This document shows, piece by piece, positions 21,625-32,065 of a DNA stretch of 64,000 nt. How positions within the stretch are numbered: position 1 is the first letter of the stretch; every line of letters begins with the position of its first letter. The stretch is from Chimonanthus salicifolius (Eukaryota; Streptophyta; Magnoliopsida; Laurales; Calycanthaceae). The stretch lies in the NCBI GenBank assembly GCA_013350335.1, contig CM023534.1:24943302-25007301 (forward strand), read 5' to 3'. Position numbers and translations under genes: made by a program. A model generated the notes under the pieces. That model was not told where the DNA came from, ran no database searches, and was given only the letters and a program-made list of their open reading frames with translations.

Positions 21625-21790
21625 TTACCGATCGGGTTTGCTCTCAGTTACGTCAACGTGGGTCAGACTCAGAGGGCCGGTTCCCATCATCGCCAAGCGA
21701 CATATGCCACTCAGCCGACTTGAGGAGGGCAGCGCTGCTACGATTTGTGCAGATGAAAGAGGAGACTGCATATTTATTAGATTCATTTTC
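21625..21790 (-). pseudogene. Possible host-gene exon fragment (downstream exon)
   Basis: On the minus strand a TTTTCTAG acceptor precedes an open segment reading MNLINMQSPLSSAQIVAALP and continuing for about 50 residues to a TAA at 21625-21627. Joined in phase to the segment at 21941-22012 it keeps one frame. I do not recognise the family. The plus-strand frames over the same bases (21567-21794, 21590-21886) look like shadows. This may be an old exon or chance. Confidence 0.25.
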
Positions 21791-22012
21791 CTAGAAAACA
21801 AACCAAGGAGCTTGCAGAGAAAAATACATAAAACAGTAATCAGGCTGGCAAGAAATTATCCCCCAAAGGTTTTGGTATTTAACTAATGATTACATGATTT
21901 ACAAGATGAATATCACCACATACACTTGAAACTTACTTACCTCTTACAAAATGATGGAGGATCTCTAGCAGTGAAGCAAGTGGTCGAGTAGCTTCTGGAC
22001 TAAGAAATCAAG

Positions 22013-24905
22013 TGTAGCACCCCTCCTTCTCCACCTATTTATCAGAGTGATTAATTGATAATAATTAATAACGGTACGAGAGGGGAGAGTGTCACGACAT
22101 GATTCAAGTCAGAATCCCAAGATTCGACCCTCGACTGGCCCAACTAGTGTGTGCACATGGATAGAATCCATGTATAATTGGCAACACACTAACTTACATT
22201 TGCAGAATTATATACATTCACTTGATAAAACAAGATATAACCATCATTAATCCAAAGCAAAGCAATATCATTATCCCACTGAAATTTATTTCTCAAATAA
22301 AAGGTTCAATACAATATCTCAAATAACTCAATCCTACGTAATGGTTTATTCTCTAATGATTTAAAATGACAAGACTCCACGCAATCCTCCGTCTTGTCTC
22401 CATCCTCGTCTATGCCTGACTGTTGCTTGGTCCAGCTTCATCACCTTTCTCCCTTCCTGTATTAGTTTCTAAAAGAAGAGAGTATTGTGGGCTTAGTCAA
22501 CGCCCAATAGGAATTCCCATCGAAGTGGGTACCAACATGTGATATATATAAAATCGGGGTAAAACATGTATAAGCTATTCATAACATATAATTAAATTGA
22601 AAATCATCCCCATCCCATATTTCAAAATCAGTTCATATCTCATATTTGTAAAGCATTTAAAACAACTTTATAATCATTTTATAAATTAAATCATAATCAT
22701 AATACTTTCAATAACTCATCAAATCAATGTGATGCAAATGCCATGGTTCATGAATTGATGCAAATCCCCTCTCATGCCCATTTCAGGTTAGAATTTAACA
22801 TCTCCTAACCTTTGACTCAACTATTTTCATCCCACATAAGATGCATGCTCTTCATGTCTATGCATCGATAAATCATATAAAACATGCATTGAAATTAAAT
22901 ACTAACTCCACATACATAATAATCATGTGATACTTCAAGAAAGTAGGAAAACCTACTTGATAAATAAGATTCCGCGAAGGAGTGATTATGGGGTACGTAC
23001 AACTCCTAGATCACTCTCCGATCCTCTGGTTGTATCATCAATCAAAACAAACCGTACAATCAGTTCGTGTTCATGTTTTCTAATAACATACTTTATTCAT
23101 TTCGTTAATCTTCCATTTAGTGTCTCCTTAAATCTAAGTTCTTGTCCAAACCAACACTATGGTCTAAGAACTTCATTCATCAGTTTGGAACTTCCGAAGC
23201 TTGTTCTGAAGCTTCGGATAATCAGAGTCTCCTTCGAATCATTCCGAAGTACACTTGTTCACTGGTCTAGTCAGAACTTGCCTTCAGTACTTTCGAATCA
23301 GGTTCCGAGGGTTCGGCACTTCAGGTCCTCTCTCGGTACCTCCGAGAGACTTACTGGTTTCAGTTTAAACAACACAGTGCTCAGAACTTGGCCTTGGTAC
23401 TTCTGAGCCATGTTCCGAGACTTCGGACCTACAACTATTCCCTCGGTACTTCCGAGGCTTATAGATTTTATTTATGTATCTCATTGCTCGGAACTTGGCC
23501 TCGGTACTTCCGAGCCATGTTTCAAGACTTCAGAACTACTAACCCTTTCTCGGTACTTCCAAGAGAGTTACCGATTTCATTCATACATTGTTATGCTTGA
23601 AACTTACCTTTGGTACTTCCGAATCAAGTTCCAAGGGTTCAAGGCTTCAAATCCTCTCTCGGTACTTCCGAGAGACTATAATTTCCAATGTTGTGTTTCA
23701 GTGCTCAGAACTTGGCCTCGGTACTTCCGAGCCAGGTTCCGAGAGTTCGGAACTACAAATCCTCTCTCGGTATTTCCGAGAGCGTCACTGATTTTATTCA
23801 TGTTACCGTGCTCGGTACTTGGCCTCGGTACTTCTAAGACAGGTTCCGAGTCTTCGGTTCTCACATAGACTTAATCAATTTCACAAGTCTGTTTAAGTGT
23901 TCTCCGACTTTATCGTTTCTTCGAAACGTGGCCTCTGAATGTCCGAGCCAGGTTCCAAGACTTACTATCTTCCGAGGGTTCTTGAAAGATCATTGTTCCC
24001 TCAGATGTTCCAAGACAGGTTCCGAAGCCTGTCTTCTTCAGACAACCACTCTACAGAAACTACAGAGTACGAATTGAATTCTCTGAACTCGGGATTCACA
24101 TAGGGGTAGGGTATTTGACCCATTCTTTAAATCTAACACATTGAATTTATTCCTTACGTGAGTACTCACGTTCTTAGGGATTAATGTTCATAGTTTAACA
24201 TGCATTTTCACAGATTTCAACCCGATTCCTGAATTGGGGAGAATACCCGACAATTCTAGAATCGGGTCCTATTTTCATCCCATTAATCCAAATTCGTCCA
24301 GGGTTGATTCTAAATCACCCTAGACTTTAATTTAAATCTAATTATTCAATTAAGAAATCGAACCAACCTTAAACGATGCTTTCCGTAATCCTCTTCCTCT
24401 TTCCTTCTTCGTCTTTCCTTCTTTTCCTTTCATTCTTAGCTTCCATAGTAGGGAGATAGGATTCTCAGTGGGGAAGATGAAGAATGGGGTATTGCTGTGT
24501 GAATGGAATAGTGAGAGGAACACTTCCGTGCGCATGGAATAGAGGGAAGTAGGAACTATCGTGTGCACGATATGGAAGTACCGTGCGCACAAAACAAATG
24601 GGATAACATTGTGCGTGCAATGGAAGTGGAACCACTTCCACCGTGTGTGACTTAGTCAAATACAATGGTGGCTTTTCTCATTTCCCTTTTTACCCTTAAG
24701 CCATTATTGTATGCCATCTGAGTCCCTGCTATGTGGCGTGACGCCACATCACCGATTCCGATTAAATTAATTTCATAATTTAATTCCTCTTAATTTCTCC
24801 ATTAAATTCACCACATCTCTCTTAATTAATTGATTAATTCACATTAATCTCAATTAATTAATATAAATTCAATTTTAATAATTTCTAAAATTTTGAGGTG
24901 TCACA
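22013..24905 (-). repeat. Tekay-like gypsy solo LTR (2893 bp), TSD TCAAG
   Basis: On the minus strand the LTR begins TGTGACACCTCAAAATTTTAG (24905) and ends GAGGGGTGCTACA (22013). It is flanked by TCAAG on both sides (22008-22012 and 24906-24910). The start resembles the other Tekay-like LTR at 3346. Near its end, on the minus strand, there is the shared TGGGCGTTG..CTAATACAG|GAAGGGAG module (acceptor AG at 22457-22458, 444 bp from the end). No coding region or PBS adjoins it. It carries a striking tandem array (23180-24020). Plus-strand open frames at 22927-23868 are made by this array. Confidence 0.88.
23180..24020. repeat. Tandem array of CTCGGTACTTCCGAG hairpin words
   Basis: At least ten copies of the imperfect palindrome CTCGGTACTTCCGAG occur at about 23330, 23390, 23441, 23501, 23549, 23611, 23658, 23717, 23766 and 23823. 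The spacing alternates near 60 and 50 bp, so the higher-order unit is about 110 bp. Half of the copies are followed by CCAGGTTCCGAG and half by AGAGACTTA. Each word can fold as CTCGG/CCGAG. Confidence 0.85.
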
Positions 24906-24982
24906 TCAAGAACATGTTTCATCCACTGCAAATATGCTTCTACAATTCCTTCAACCTCATCTTTGATCCTAATCCTCTTGTG

Positions 24983-25139
24983 TGTTAAATGTAATTAGAA
25001 TTAGGATTTAGTTTATCTCTTATTAAGAAATATATTTGGTTTAGATTTACAGTTTGACTAAAATAGGCCTAGGGTTGGCTAATGCTATATATGTATGTGT
25101 AATATGTCTTAATGAAATATAAATTGTTCCTTTCTAACA
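24983..25139 (+). repeat. Copia A 5' LTR (157 bp)
   Basis: Starts TGTTAAATGTAATTAG and ends CCTTTCTAACA, with the initiator-Met primer site directly after it. It contains a TATATATG box-like stretch near 25088. The five bases before it (TTGTG, 24978-24982) would be the TSD, but the matching right end is not found in the window. The 3' part of the element is lost or lies beyond later insertions. Confidence 0.7.
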
Positions 25140-25150
25140 TGGTATCAGCC
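25140..25150 (+). promoter_or_regulatory. Copia A primer-binding site
   Basis: TGGTATCAGCC directly after the LTR matches the initiator tRNA-Met primer site used by most plant copia elements (TGGTATCAGAGC type), with a small change at its end. Confidence 0.75.
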
Positions 25151-25463
25151 AAACCACATTCCTGACTAGAGAGAAAACCACCGATCAAGAGTTCCTCTTT
25201 TCTCCCATTGCCCGAGGAATCTTGTTGGCAGAGGGAGGGGACATGTAAGAGATAAACTAAATCTCGTTTTCATTCTTCCTTTTTTGTTTAGTTGATCGTC
25301 CTCTTACTGCTTTCTTGCTCCTTGTCTTCTTCTTTGTGAGCTGTGTTTGCCAGCCTCTGACTATTTGAATGTGGTCTCGTCCAGATTTACAACACCTTCT
25401 TCCTTCGATCCAAGAACCCAGATCTGTTTGCTTGCTTTCCCTGCTCTCTGTTGCCCTTGCTTC
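25151..25463 (+). other. Copia A leader, first part
   Basis: CT-rich, CAGATCT-containing sequence typical of a plant copia leader before gag. It is broken by the insertion of Gypsy 1 and resumes at 37873. The minus-strand frame at 25257-25484 is a shadow. Confidence 0.6.
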
Positions 25464-25996
25464 TGTAACACCTCGAATTTTCAATTAATTATTTTATATG
25501 AAAATTATCCTTTTGAATTGTGAATATTAGTCATGGATCTTATATGGATAAAGAGTTGGGTCATGTCCTAATTAGGACCCAACGGTTTTGGAATTGGTTT
25601 CAATATTAATTAAGTGGTTGAATTAATTTAGTAATGCATTATGTTCAAAATTAAATAAAAGATTATGCATGGCCGTGTATGGGATAAGATTGGCCGACTG
25701 TGAGATTTATTTACTTATGTGATGCGCATAAGAGCAATTCTAAAAAAGGAGTTCTTTCTTGGATTGGAATAATAGTAGGGTAATTTCTAAATTAAAATGG
25801 GCACATGTTATATTTTATTTAGAACTCTCCAAAGAGAGAAATACAAGGGGCGCACGGCATAGGTGTTTGTTTAGCTATAGCACATTCCAAATATGGGAAG
25901 GTCGGCCATTCAAATTTAGATACAAGGAAAGGGCGCACGGCCTAAGAGGGGGAGTAGCTATCTTAAACACTTCCTAAATATGGACCAAGGAAAGAT

Positions 25997-26004
25997 TATA
26001 AAAG
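25997..26004 (+). promoter_or_regulatory. Gypsy 1 LTR TATA box
   Basis: TATAAAAG, followed 45-80 bp later by TATCTCTCCCTTTCTCTC. A start near 26030-26050 would give an R-U5 region of about 2.6 kb unless spliced. Confidence 0.65.
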
Positions 26005-26242
26005 GAGAGAAGGACTAGGGGCGCATGGTTTACACACCATAGCCGCATTTTATCTCTCCCTTTCTCTCTTAATCTCTCACTCACAGCAAGAACAAGAGGA
26101 AGAAAAGGCAGCAACAAGAAGGTGACCACGACTTGAGAAAGATCAAGAAGAAGAAGAAAGAGGCTAAGGAAAGAAGAAAGATTGGAAGAGCAAGAACCGG
26201 TTAGTATATTATTTGATAAATATGTTTTGAAATAAAGAACCA

Positions 26243-27450
26243 TAGGGTTCGGCCATGGTGTGTGGCCGAACCCCATGGAAGAAGATGGGGTGATGTTTTG
26301 ATGATTTTAATGGAAAGAAAGAATCATAGGGTTCGGCCATAGTGCATGGCCGAGCCCCATGGAAAGATTTGATTTATTTTATTGGGTTATTAAGAATGAA
26401 AACCATGGAGATTGTTAAATAAGTATTTGGTGTTAATGATATGTGATTATGAGGGGATTAAATGGAAGATCCATGATTGTTAATTTTAAAGAGAGGATCT
26501 TGAACCATAGGGTTCGGCCACGGTGTATGGCCGAACCCCATGGAGTTGTGTAGGTATTATTGATGAATTTTAATGGACTAAATTAATGGTCAAGATCATG
26601 AACCATAGGGTTCGGCCATGGTGTATGGTCGAACCCCATGGGGTTGTTTTGGAATGGAAGATGGATTTTTGGTTGCTAAATTTGGAAAGCATCCAATTAT
26701 GGAAAGATGGTTTCTAATTTTAGAAACTATCTAATAATGGAAATGTGGAGTTTATTTATGGAAACCTTCTAATAATGGAAGGTGGAGTTTAATTATGGAA
26801 ACCTTCCAATTATGGAAAGGTGGAGATTATTTATGGAAGAAGGTTGCTAAAATTAGAAGCTACCTAATTATGGACCTTAGACTAAAATGGAAGTGTGGAG
26901 TTTAATTATGGAAACCTTCCAATTATGGAAAGGTGGAGATTATTTATGGAAACTTAGGCATCATGTGTTCGGCCATGTGTATGGCCAAACCCCATGAATC
27001 AAATTTATGGTTTATGTTTAATGAGTTATGATTTTTAATGTTTGCAAGGATCGGATTATTGGTTAGGTAAACCATGGTTGGCAAAGTTGTAAGTACATGC
27101 CAAAGTGGAGGATCATGGGTTCGGCCATGGTGTATGGCCGAACCCCATGAGGTTTATTTTATGGACGTGATTAGTTAATGAATTAATACAAGGTCTAATT
27201 ATGATAGATTTAAATGAATGAGGGAATCAATGGCAATCTTGTAAATATATGGAAATATTGGACACCATGGCTGAATCCCATGAATTATTTATGGGACTAT
27301 GTGTTTGGATTAAAAGAAATATGTATGGATTATTTGGAACCTAAGCAAGGAAAAAGGACTATGGTTATGAACATTGGCATAATTGTAATTAACTAAAGAT
27401 TAGACCGTGGGTTCGGCCATGGTGTATGGCCGAACCCCATGGGGATTGGT
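26243..27450 (+). repeat. Array of GGGTTCGGCCAT hairpin words, Gypsy 1 5' LTR
   Basis: Seven copies of a 35-38 bp imperfect palindrome (ATAGGGTTCGGCCATGG, short loop, TATGGCCGAACCCCATGG) occur near 26245, 26329, 26507, 26604, 26966, 27118 and 27410, with one decayed copy near 27264. Spacing is irregular (about 85-360 bp). The stem is 12-14 bp. Some copies carry paired or single changes, for example TGGTCGAACCCC at 26625. Confidence 0.9.
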
Positions 27451-27687
27451 TTATGGACTTAAAAGTTGTAAATCAAGTGGGACTTGGTTTTGATTGATTA
27501 TTATAGTATAAGGAAACGGGATCTCACAAGCGGTGTACGATCGGTGATCGATTCTTGGACGGAAGCGCAAGGACTTGTGAGCGGTCTTTAGTAGGATTCC
27601 ACCTCTTTGAAACATGACATTATGTACATTTGTTTTATCTTATTTTGATGAAATTATGTTTTAAAGGATATGTTTTATATTGAATTT

Positions 27688-27836
27688 TAAATGCTATGTT
27701 TATTTGTATAAATAGCATGCGTTGGATATGTTTCAAAGGTGATTTTAAATGCTATGTTTATTTGTATAAATAGCATGTGTTGGATATGTTTCAAAGGTAA
27801 TTTTAAATGCTATGTTTATGTTATAAAATAGCATGT
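27688..27836 (+). repeat. Three tandem copies of a 58-bp unit
   Basis: The unit TTTTAAATGCTATGTTTATT, then TGTATAAATAGCATG and GTTGGATATGTTTCAAAGG, occurs twice in full and once partly. Each unit contains its own hairpin, ATGCTATGTTTA..TAAATAGCAT. The copy set in the 3' LTR (36886-37030) has an internal deletion. Confidence 0.85.
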
Positions 27837-28676
27837 ATTTCATTGGCATCTCATACATGGCATGGGGTGGAGGATTTGTAACCGGAGGGGTCACACTCTG
27901 TCGGGGCGTCCGAAAAACCTATGTGCGGTACCTTGATGTGATTTCCATCAAGAAGATTTCGGAGGGTCCACACTCCGTCGGGGCATCCGAAAGACCTATG
28001 TGGTGGGTACTTTTATGTACATATGATGGGTGGGACTCATTGCATTTGTCATCATTGCATGGCATGGATTTGCATGGTTTTGGATATTATGTTATAATAT
28101 ATGTTTTGTACTAACCATGTGTTAGGCGTAACTGGAATACCTACTGGGCGCGTTGTTCTAACGTCCTACTTCTACTCTAGTTGATGTTATAGGAAATCAG
28201 GAGAATGATGAACGCAAGAAGGGCCAGGCATAGGAGCTTGGAAGACTTATTTTATTATTATTTTTAATAAAAGTTACTCATGGACTTGTATTTGAGTATC
28301 TAGATTTCGGAATGTAATAACTTAGATGGATGGATGTTAATTTTGATAATTATGGTATTTGAATGATGATTAAGGACTTGACATATTTTACTATCTGAAT
28401 GGAATAGAACTTGATTCTATTATGATTCCGCAAGTTGATGTTATGATTCCGTAGGTTATAATTTTTATTCCGCAAGTTGATATTGCTATGTGTGAACCAT
28501 TTTCGTGGACTTGATCCATACACACATAGGGTTGGCCAGTTAAGGGTCGGACTTTGGAAGTTCGGACTTAGCTCGTGTTGTGACGTCCCGCGCTCTATCA
28601 CTCTACTCTGTTATAAAAAAAAATAAACTCTGAATTTACGGGAAGAAGCGAGTGAAAAAAGGTGGGGCGTTACAGT

Positions 28677-28688
28677 TGGTATCAGAGC
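28677..28688 (+). promoter_or_regulatory. Gypsy 1 primer-binding site
   Basis: TGGTATCAGAGC, two bases after the LTR end, is complementary to the 3' end of initiator tRNA-Met. Confidence 0.92.
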
Positions 28689-28946
28689 GAACCCGAAACA
28701 TTAAATCTCTCGGAGTGAATTAATTTGGTCTCGTGCATTAATTTACTTCGGTAGACTCAGACTGATGATAACAAAGGAAGTACAGTCAAAATAATCGGAT
28801 TATCAAACGTAGCAACATAGGATGTATTTCCCTCGAGAAGAAAGCAAAAATCAAGAGTACTTATTTGGAAATTTTCCCCAAAGGTAGAAAATACAAATTT
28901 TATTATGGAAACTAAGTCTTGATATTTTTCAATGGCTTAGGGAAAA

Positions 28947-30060
28947 ATGGCTCGAAGGGGAAGGAGAAATACCCGACAAAACCCAAATGGGGGTGATGAG
29001 AAGGAACGACAATCTCATCATGAGCAAGAACGACAATCTCATCATGAGGAGGAACAACAATCTCATCAGGAAGAGGAACAACAACAATCCCACCAAGAGG
29101 AAGAGCAACAAAGCAGTGTGAACATACCAGTGGTATCTCCTGAATTGCAGAATCTGGTTCAAGCGGTGGTTACTTCAGTGCTCCAACAGCACCTGAATGA
29201 GAATGGAACCACCAAGGAAAACAATGACAGGAGTATGGTCAAGGTCTTCCAACAACAACGCCCTCCTTACTTTAAGGGGAGAGAAGGGGCTGTCGGAGTG
29301 GAAAACTAGCTGAAGAAGATTTCACAGATTCTGACTTTATTGAATATCACGAGTCATGCTAACAAGATTTTACTGGCTACATCACAACTGATTGATGTTG
29401 CTGGTAAATGGTGGGAGGTGATAGAGAAGCAGCGAGCACTTATTCCCGAAGGGGAGAGGATTGCCATGACTTGGGAGCAGTTCTCAGCTACCTTCCTGGA
29501 ACATTATTTTCCTGAGGAGGAGAAGGAGAGCCAGACACAGGCTTTTCTATCTTTGGTACAGGGTACCATGACGGTGGCAGAGTACCACCAGGAATTTCTC
29601 AGTCTATCTGTATATGCATTCTATATGGTGGATACAAAGTATCGGAGGGCACGCAAGTTTGAGCGGGGCCTTCGGCCAAGCATAAGGGCCAAGGTAACTA
29701 TATTCAAGGTAGCCACATTGGCAGAAGTGGTTAGCAGGGCCACTATAGCAGAGTAGGAAATGGCTGAGTTGACGCGTTTTAACAATCGCCGAGCTTAGAG
29801 TGGGAGAGGTACATTTCAGTCCAATAAGAGGTTCTGACCGAACTCTAGCAGACCCTCACCATCTACTGGGTCAACAGGGGGCTTTCGACCCAATCATCCC
29901 TCCCCATCTGCATCAGTCACTCAGGCTCCCAGAGGTGGGAGCAACTGCTTTCATTGTGATCAGCTTGGCCATTTTAAGAGGGAATGGCCACAACTCAACA
30001 AACCCTCTAATACCAGGGGTTCATCTCGTCCACCAGTTAGGCCAGCTAATTCATGTGGAG
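28947..30060 (+). pseudogene. gag: Gypsy 1 gag, broken
   Basis: The start ATG is 258 bp after the PBS. An N-terminal repeat of (E)RQSHHEE/QQSHQEE units is followed by the gag lead-in ([13 protein letters not shown]) and the core. A W-to-TAG stop at 29307-29309 interrupts where Gypsy 2 reads a Trp. The core resumes from 29310 ([41 protein letters not shown]) to a second stop near 29754. Beyond it, fragments in shifting frames include the remains of a zinc knuckle (near 29946-29990) in which the last Cys codon is now Trp. Nonfunctional. Confidence 0.88.
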
Positions 30061-30478
30061 GCAGGACATTAATCAGGCGGGACGGCCACCTACAGGATCT
30101 GGACGGGTATTCACTTTAGGACCTCCAGTAGCAGAGGATCATTCAGTGATTCAAGGTATGATAGTAGTCATTAGTTCCTACACCTTTGCATTATTTGATT
30201 CGGGAGCATCTCACTTTTTCATATCTGCTGCATTTATAACTGCTACTGCTACATTGGTACAAAAACTGTCCACATCGTTCACTATTGTATCCCCCGTTGG
30301 AGACACATCATTGGGACTTATATGCACAGCAGTGAATACTGAAGTTGCTGGACTCAGATTTGAGTTCAATTATTTGGTACTTGATATGTCAGAATATGAT
30401 ATTATTTTCGGCATGTATTGGCTGGCTAGCTTTAAGGCCAACATTGATTGTTATCGTCGTAGAGTGACATTTTGGTAG
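30061..30478 (+). pseudogene. Gypsy 1 aspartic protease, degenerate
   Basis: Retropepsin domain with the active-site text [12 protein letters not shown] and the later YDIIFGMYWLASF, where relatives have GMDWL. That D-to-Y change and flanking stops argue it is dead. The protease normally cuts the Gag-Pol polyprotein. A TAG at 30476-30478 closes the segment where Gypsy 2 reads on. Confidence 0.85.
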
Positions 30479-31325
30479 CCCGAGGGAAAACAACATGTGG
30501 TGCGTGCTGATAAACAAAGCAGACTGCATGAAGGGTTGAATCATCTGGTATTGAACATTATCAGAATCAACAAGGCACCGGTGGTGGAACTTCTGGAAAT
30601 AATAAGGGACTATGCGGACATTTTTCCAAAGGAACTCCCTGATTTGCCTCCCATGCAGGAGATCAATTTTGAAATCAAGCTGTGCCCTGGCACTGCACCA
30701 GTGTCATTACCACATTACCGGATGTCACCAGCAGAGATGTCCGAGTTAAAGAAGCAAATTGATGAACTGCTTAGACTGGGAGTGCATTCGGAACAGTACA
30801 TCGGCTTGGGGAGCTCCGGTTTTATTTGTAAAGAAGAAGGATGGTTCATTTCGTATGTGTGTGGATTATCGAAAACTGAACCAGCTGACAGTCAGAAACA
30901 AGTACCCTCTACCCAGGATCGATGATTTATTTGATCAACTTAAAGGTTCCAGTCATTTTTCTAAGATTGACTTGATGTCCGGATATCACCAAATCTGGGT
31001 TAGGGAGGAGGACATAGAGAAGACAGCTTTCAAAACGCGATATGGACTATATGAGTTTGTAGTCATGCCGTTTGGACTCACCAATGCAACAACTGTGTTC
31101 ATGGATTTAATGAACATGATCTTCCGTCCTTACTTGGACCAATTTGTTATTGTATTTATTGATGATATTTTGATTTACTCCAAAACTCAGGAAGAACATG
31201 TTGAGCACCTGAGAATAGTTCTGGACACTTTAAGGAAGAACAAACTATATGCTAAAGCCAGTAAATGTGAATTTTGGCTATCTGAGTCAACTTTTTGGGA
31301 CATGTTATATCAGAAGAAGGTATAG
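30479..31325 (+). pseudogene. Gypsy 1 reverse transcriptase, two frameshifts
   Basis: The first part (30497-30780) carries the protease-RT linker (PLPPMQEINFEIKLCPGT, SLPHYRM). An extra base near 30780 shifts the frame at the conserved '[11 protein letters not shown]' text. The second part reads [20 protein letters not shown], the [12 protein letters not shown] helix and the catalytic FIDDIL at about 31157-31174. A second shift near 31291 breaks FLGHVI. The domain order matches the intact frame in Gypsy 2. Confidence 0.92.
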
Positions 31326-32038
31326 CTGTGGACCCGGCTAAGATAGCGGCAGAAAGAGATTGGAAAGGGCCAAAGAATGTAACTGAGATCTGTAGCTTTT
31401 TGGGATTGGCTGGTTATTATAGGAAATTTATCATGGACTTCTCAAAAATTGCATCTCCACTTACTCGACTCACTCAGAAAGGAGTCAAATATGAATGGTC
31501 AGATTTGTGTAATCGGAGGTTTGAAGAGCTGAAGAAGAGACTTACCACTGCTCCTATCTTAATTTTGCCGGAAAGAGGCAAGTGTTATGAGGTACAATGC
31601 GATGCTTCAGGAGAGGGACTGGGGTGTACACTCAGTCAAAGTAATCGTGTGGTGGCATACGGATCAAGACAGTTGAAAATACATGAACGTCTCTATCCTA
31701 TGCACGATCTAGAACTAGCCGCAGTGGTCTTCCCTCTCAAAAGCTGGAAACATTATCTTTATGGCGAGAAATTTGAAGTGTTTTCCCATCATAAGAGCTT
31801 GAAGTATTTGTTTGATCAGAAAGAGCTCAACTTGAGGCAGCGTAGATGGATGAAATATCTGGTGGATTATGAGTTCGCACTTCGTTATCACCCTGGCAAG
31901 GCGAACAAGGTGGCAGATGCCCTCAGCCGTTTATCACATGCATCAGTGGCATGTTTGATTAGGACAGAATGGGAGATGCTGAATACCATTGAGAGTTTAA
32001 ACTTTACCTCAATAACCATAGGACTATATACAATTTGA
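31295..32038 (+). pseudogene. Gypsy 1 RT connection and RNase H
   Basis: Contains [25 protein letters not shown] and an RNase H domain ([53 protein letters not shown]). One key spot reads FSHHKSL where relatives have FSDHKSL, so an acidic RNase H residue is lost. The frame ends at a TGA at 32036-32038 after another frameshift. Confidence 0.9.
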
Positions 32039-32065
32039 TCATACGGTCCAACATGGTTACTAAGA

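Larger units (their letters stand above)
21941..24982 (-). pseudogene. Possible host-gene exon split by a solo LTR and by Copia A
   Basis: If the solo LTR at 22013-24905 and one copy of its TSD are ignored, the minus strand reads KDEVEGIVEAYLQWMKHVLD (24982 to 24906) and then, after a one-base shift, SPEATRPLASLLEILHHF (22012 to 21941). It ends at AAGAG|GTAAGTAAGT, a near-perfect donor. The codon-like text and the donor suggest a true exon. It is interrupted by the solo LTR, truncated on its right by the Copia A LTR at 24983, and carries a frameshift, so it is dead. I cannot identify the protein. Confidence 0.3.
26200..28192 (+). other. Candidate intron inside the Gypsy 1 5' LTR
   Basis: The putative donor is CCG|GTTAGT at 26200. 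The putative acceptor is at 28191-28192, in TTCTAACGTCCTACTTCTACTCTAGTTGATGTTATAG split over the branch-like CTAAC (28158-28162) and the TTATAG end. The interval (1993 bp) contains the whole hairpin array and the 58-bp repeats. The foldback element (35138-36259) has sequence resembling both sides but nothing of the interval. The corresponding interval in the Gypsy 2 LTR is 1984 bp. No RNA evidence is available, so deletion is an alternative. Confidence 0.35.
25464..28674 (+). repeat. Gypsy 1 5' LTR (3211 bp)
   Basis: Begins TGTAACACCTCGAATTTTC and ends AGGTGGGGCGTTACA. A TATA box (25997-26004) is followed by a CT-rich then GA-rich leader. After that come a hairpin-word array (26243-27450), three tandem 58-bp units, a two-copy TCCGTCGGGGC(A/G)TCCGAAA block (27885-28010) and the U5 region. 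The terminus matches the ends of the foldback element and of Gypsy 2, so they form one LTR superfamily. Confidence 0.92.

Noticed and set aside
22927..23868. Several overlapping open frames
   Set aside because: They are produced by the tandem CTCGGTACTTCCGAG array inside a solo LTR and have no conserved domain.
23180..24020. Regularly spaced short repeats as a CRISPR array
   Set aside because: Plant nuclear DNA, spacers are themselves related, spacing alternates, and the array lies inside an LTR.
28677..28688. tRNA-like sequence TGGTATCAGAGC (also near 25140, 48965 and 60443)
   Set aside because: These are primer-binding sites complementary to tRNA 3' ends. No cloverleaf or A/B boxes are present.
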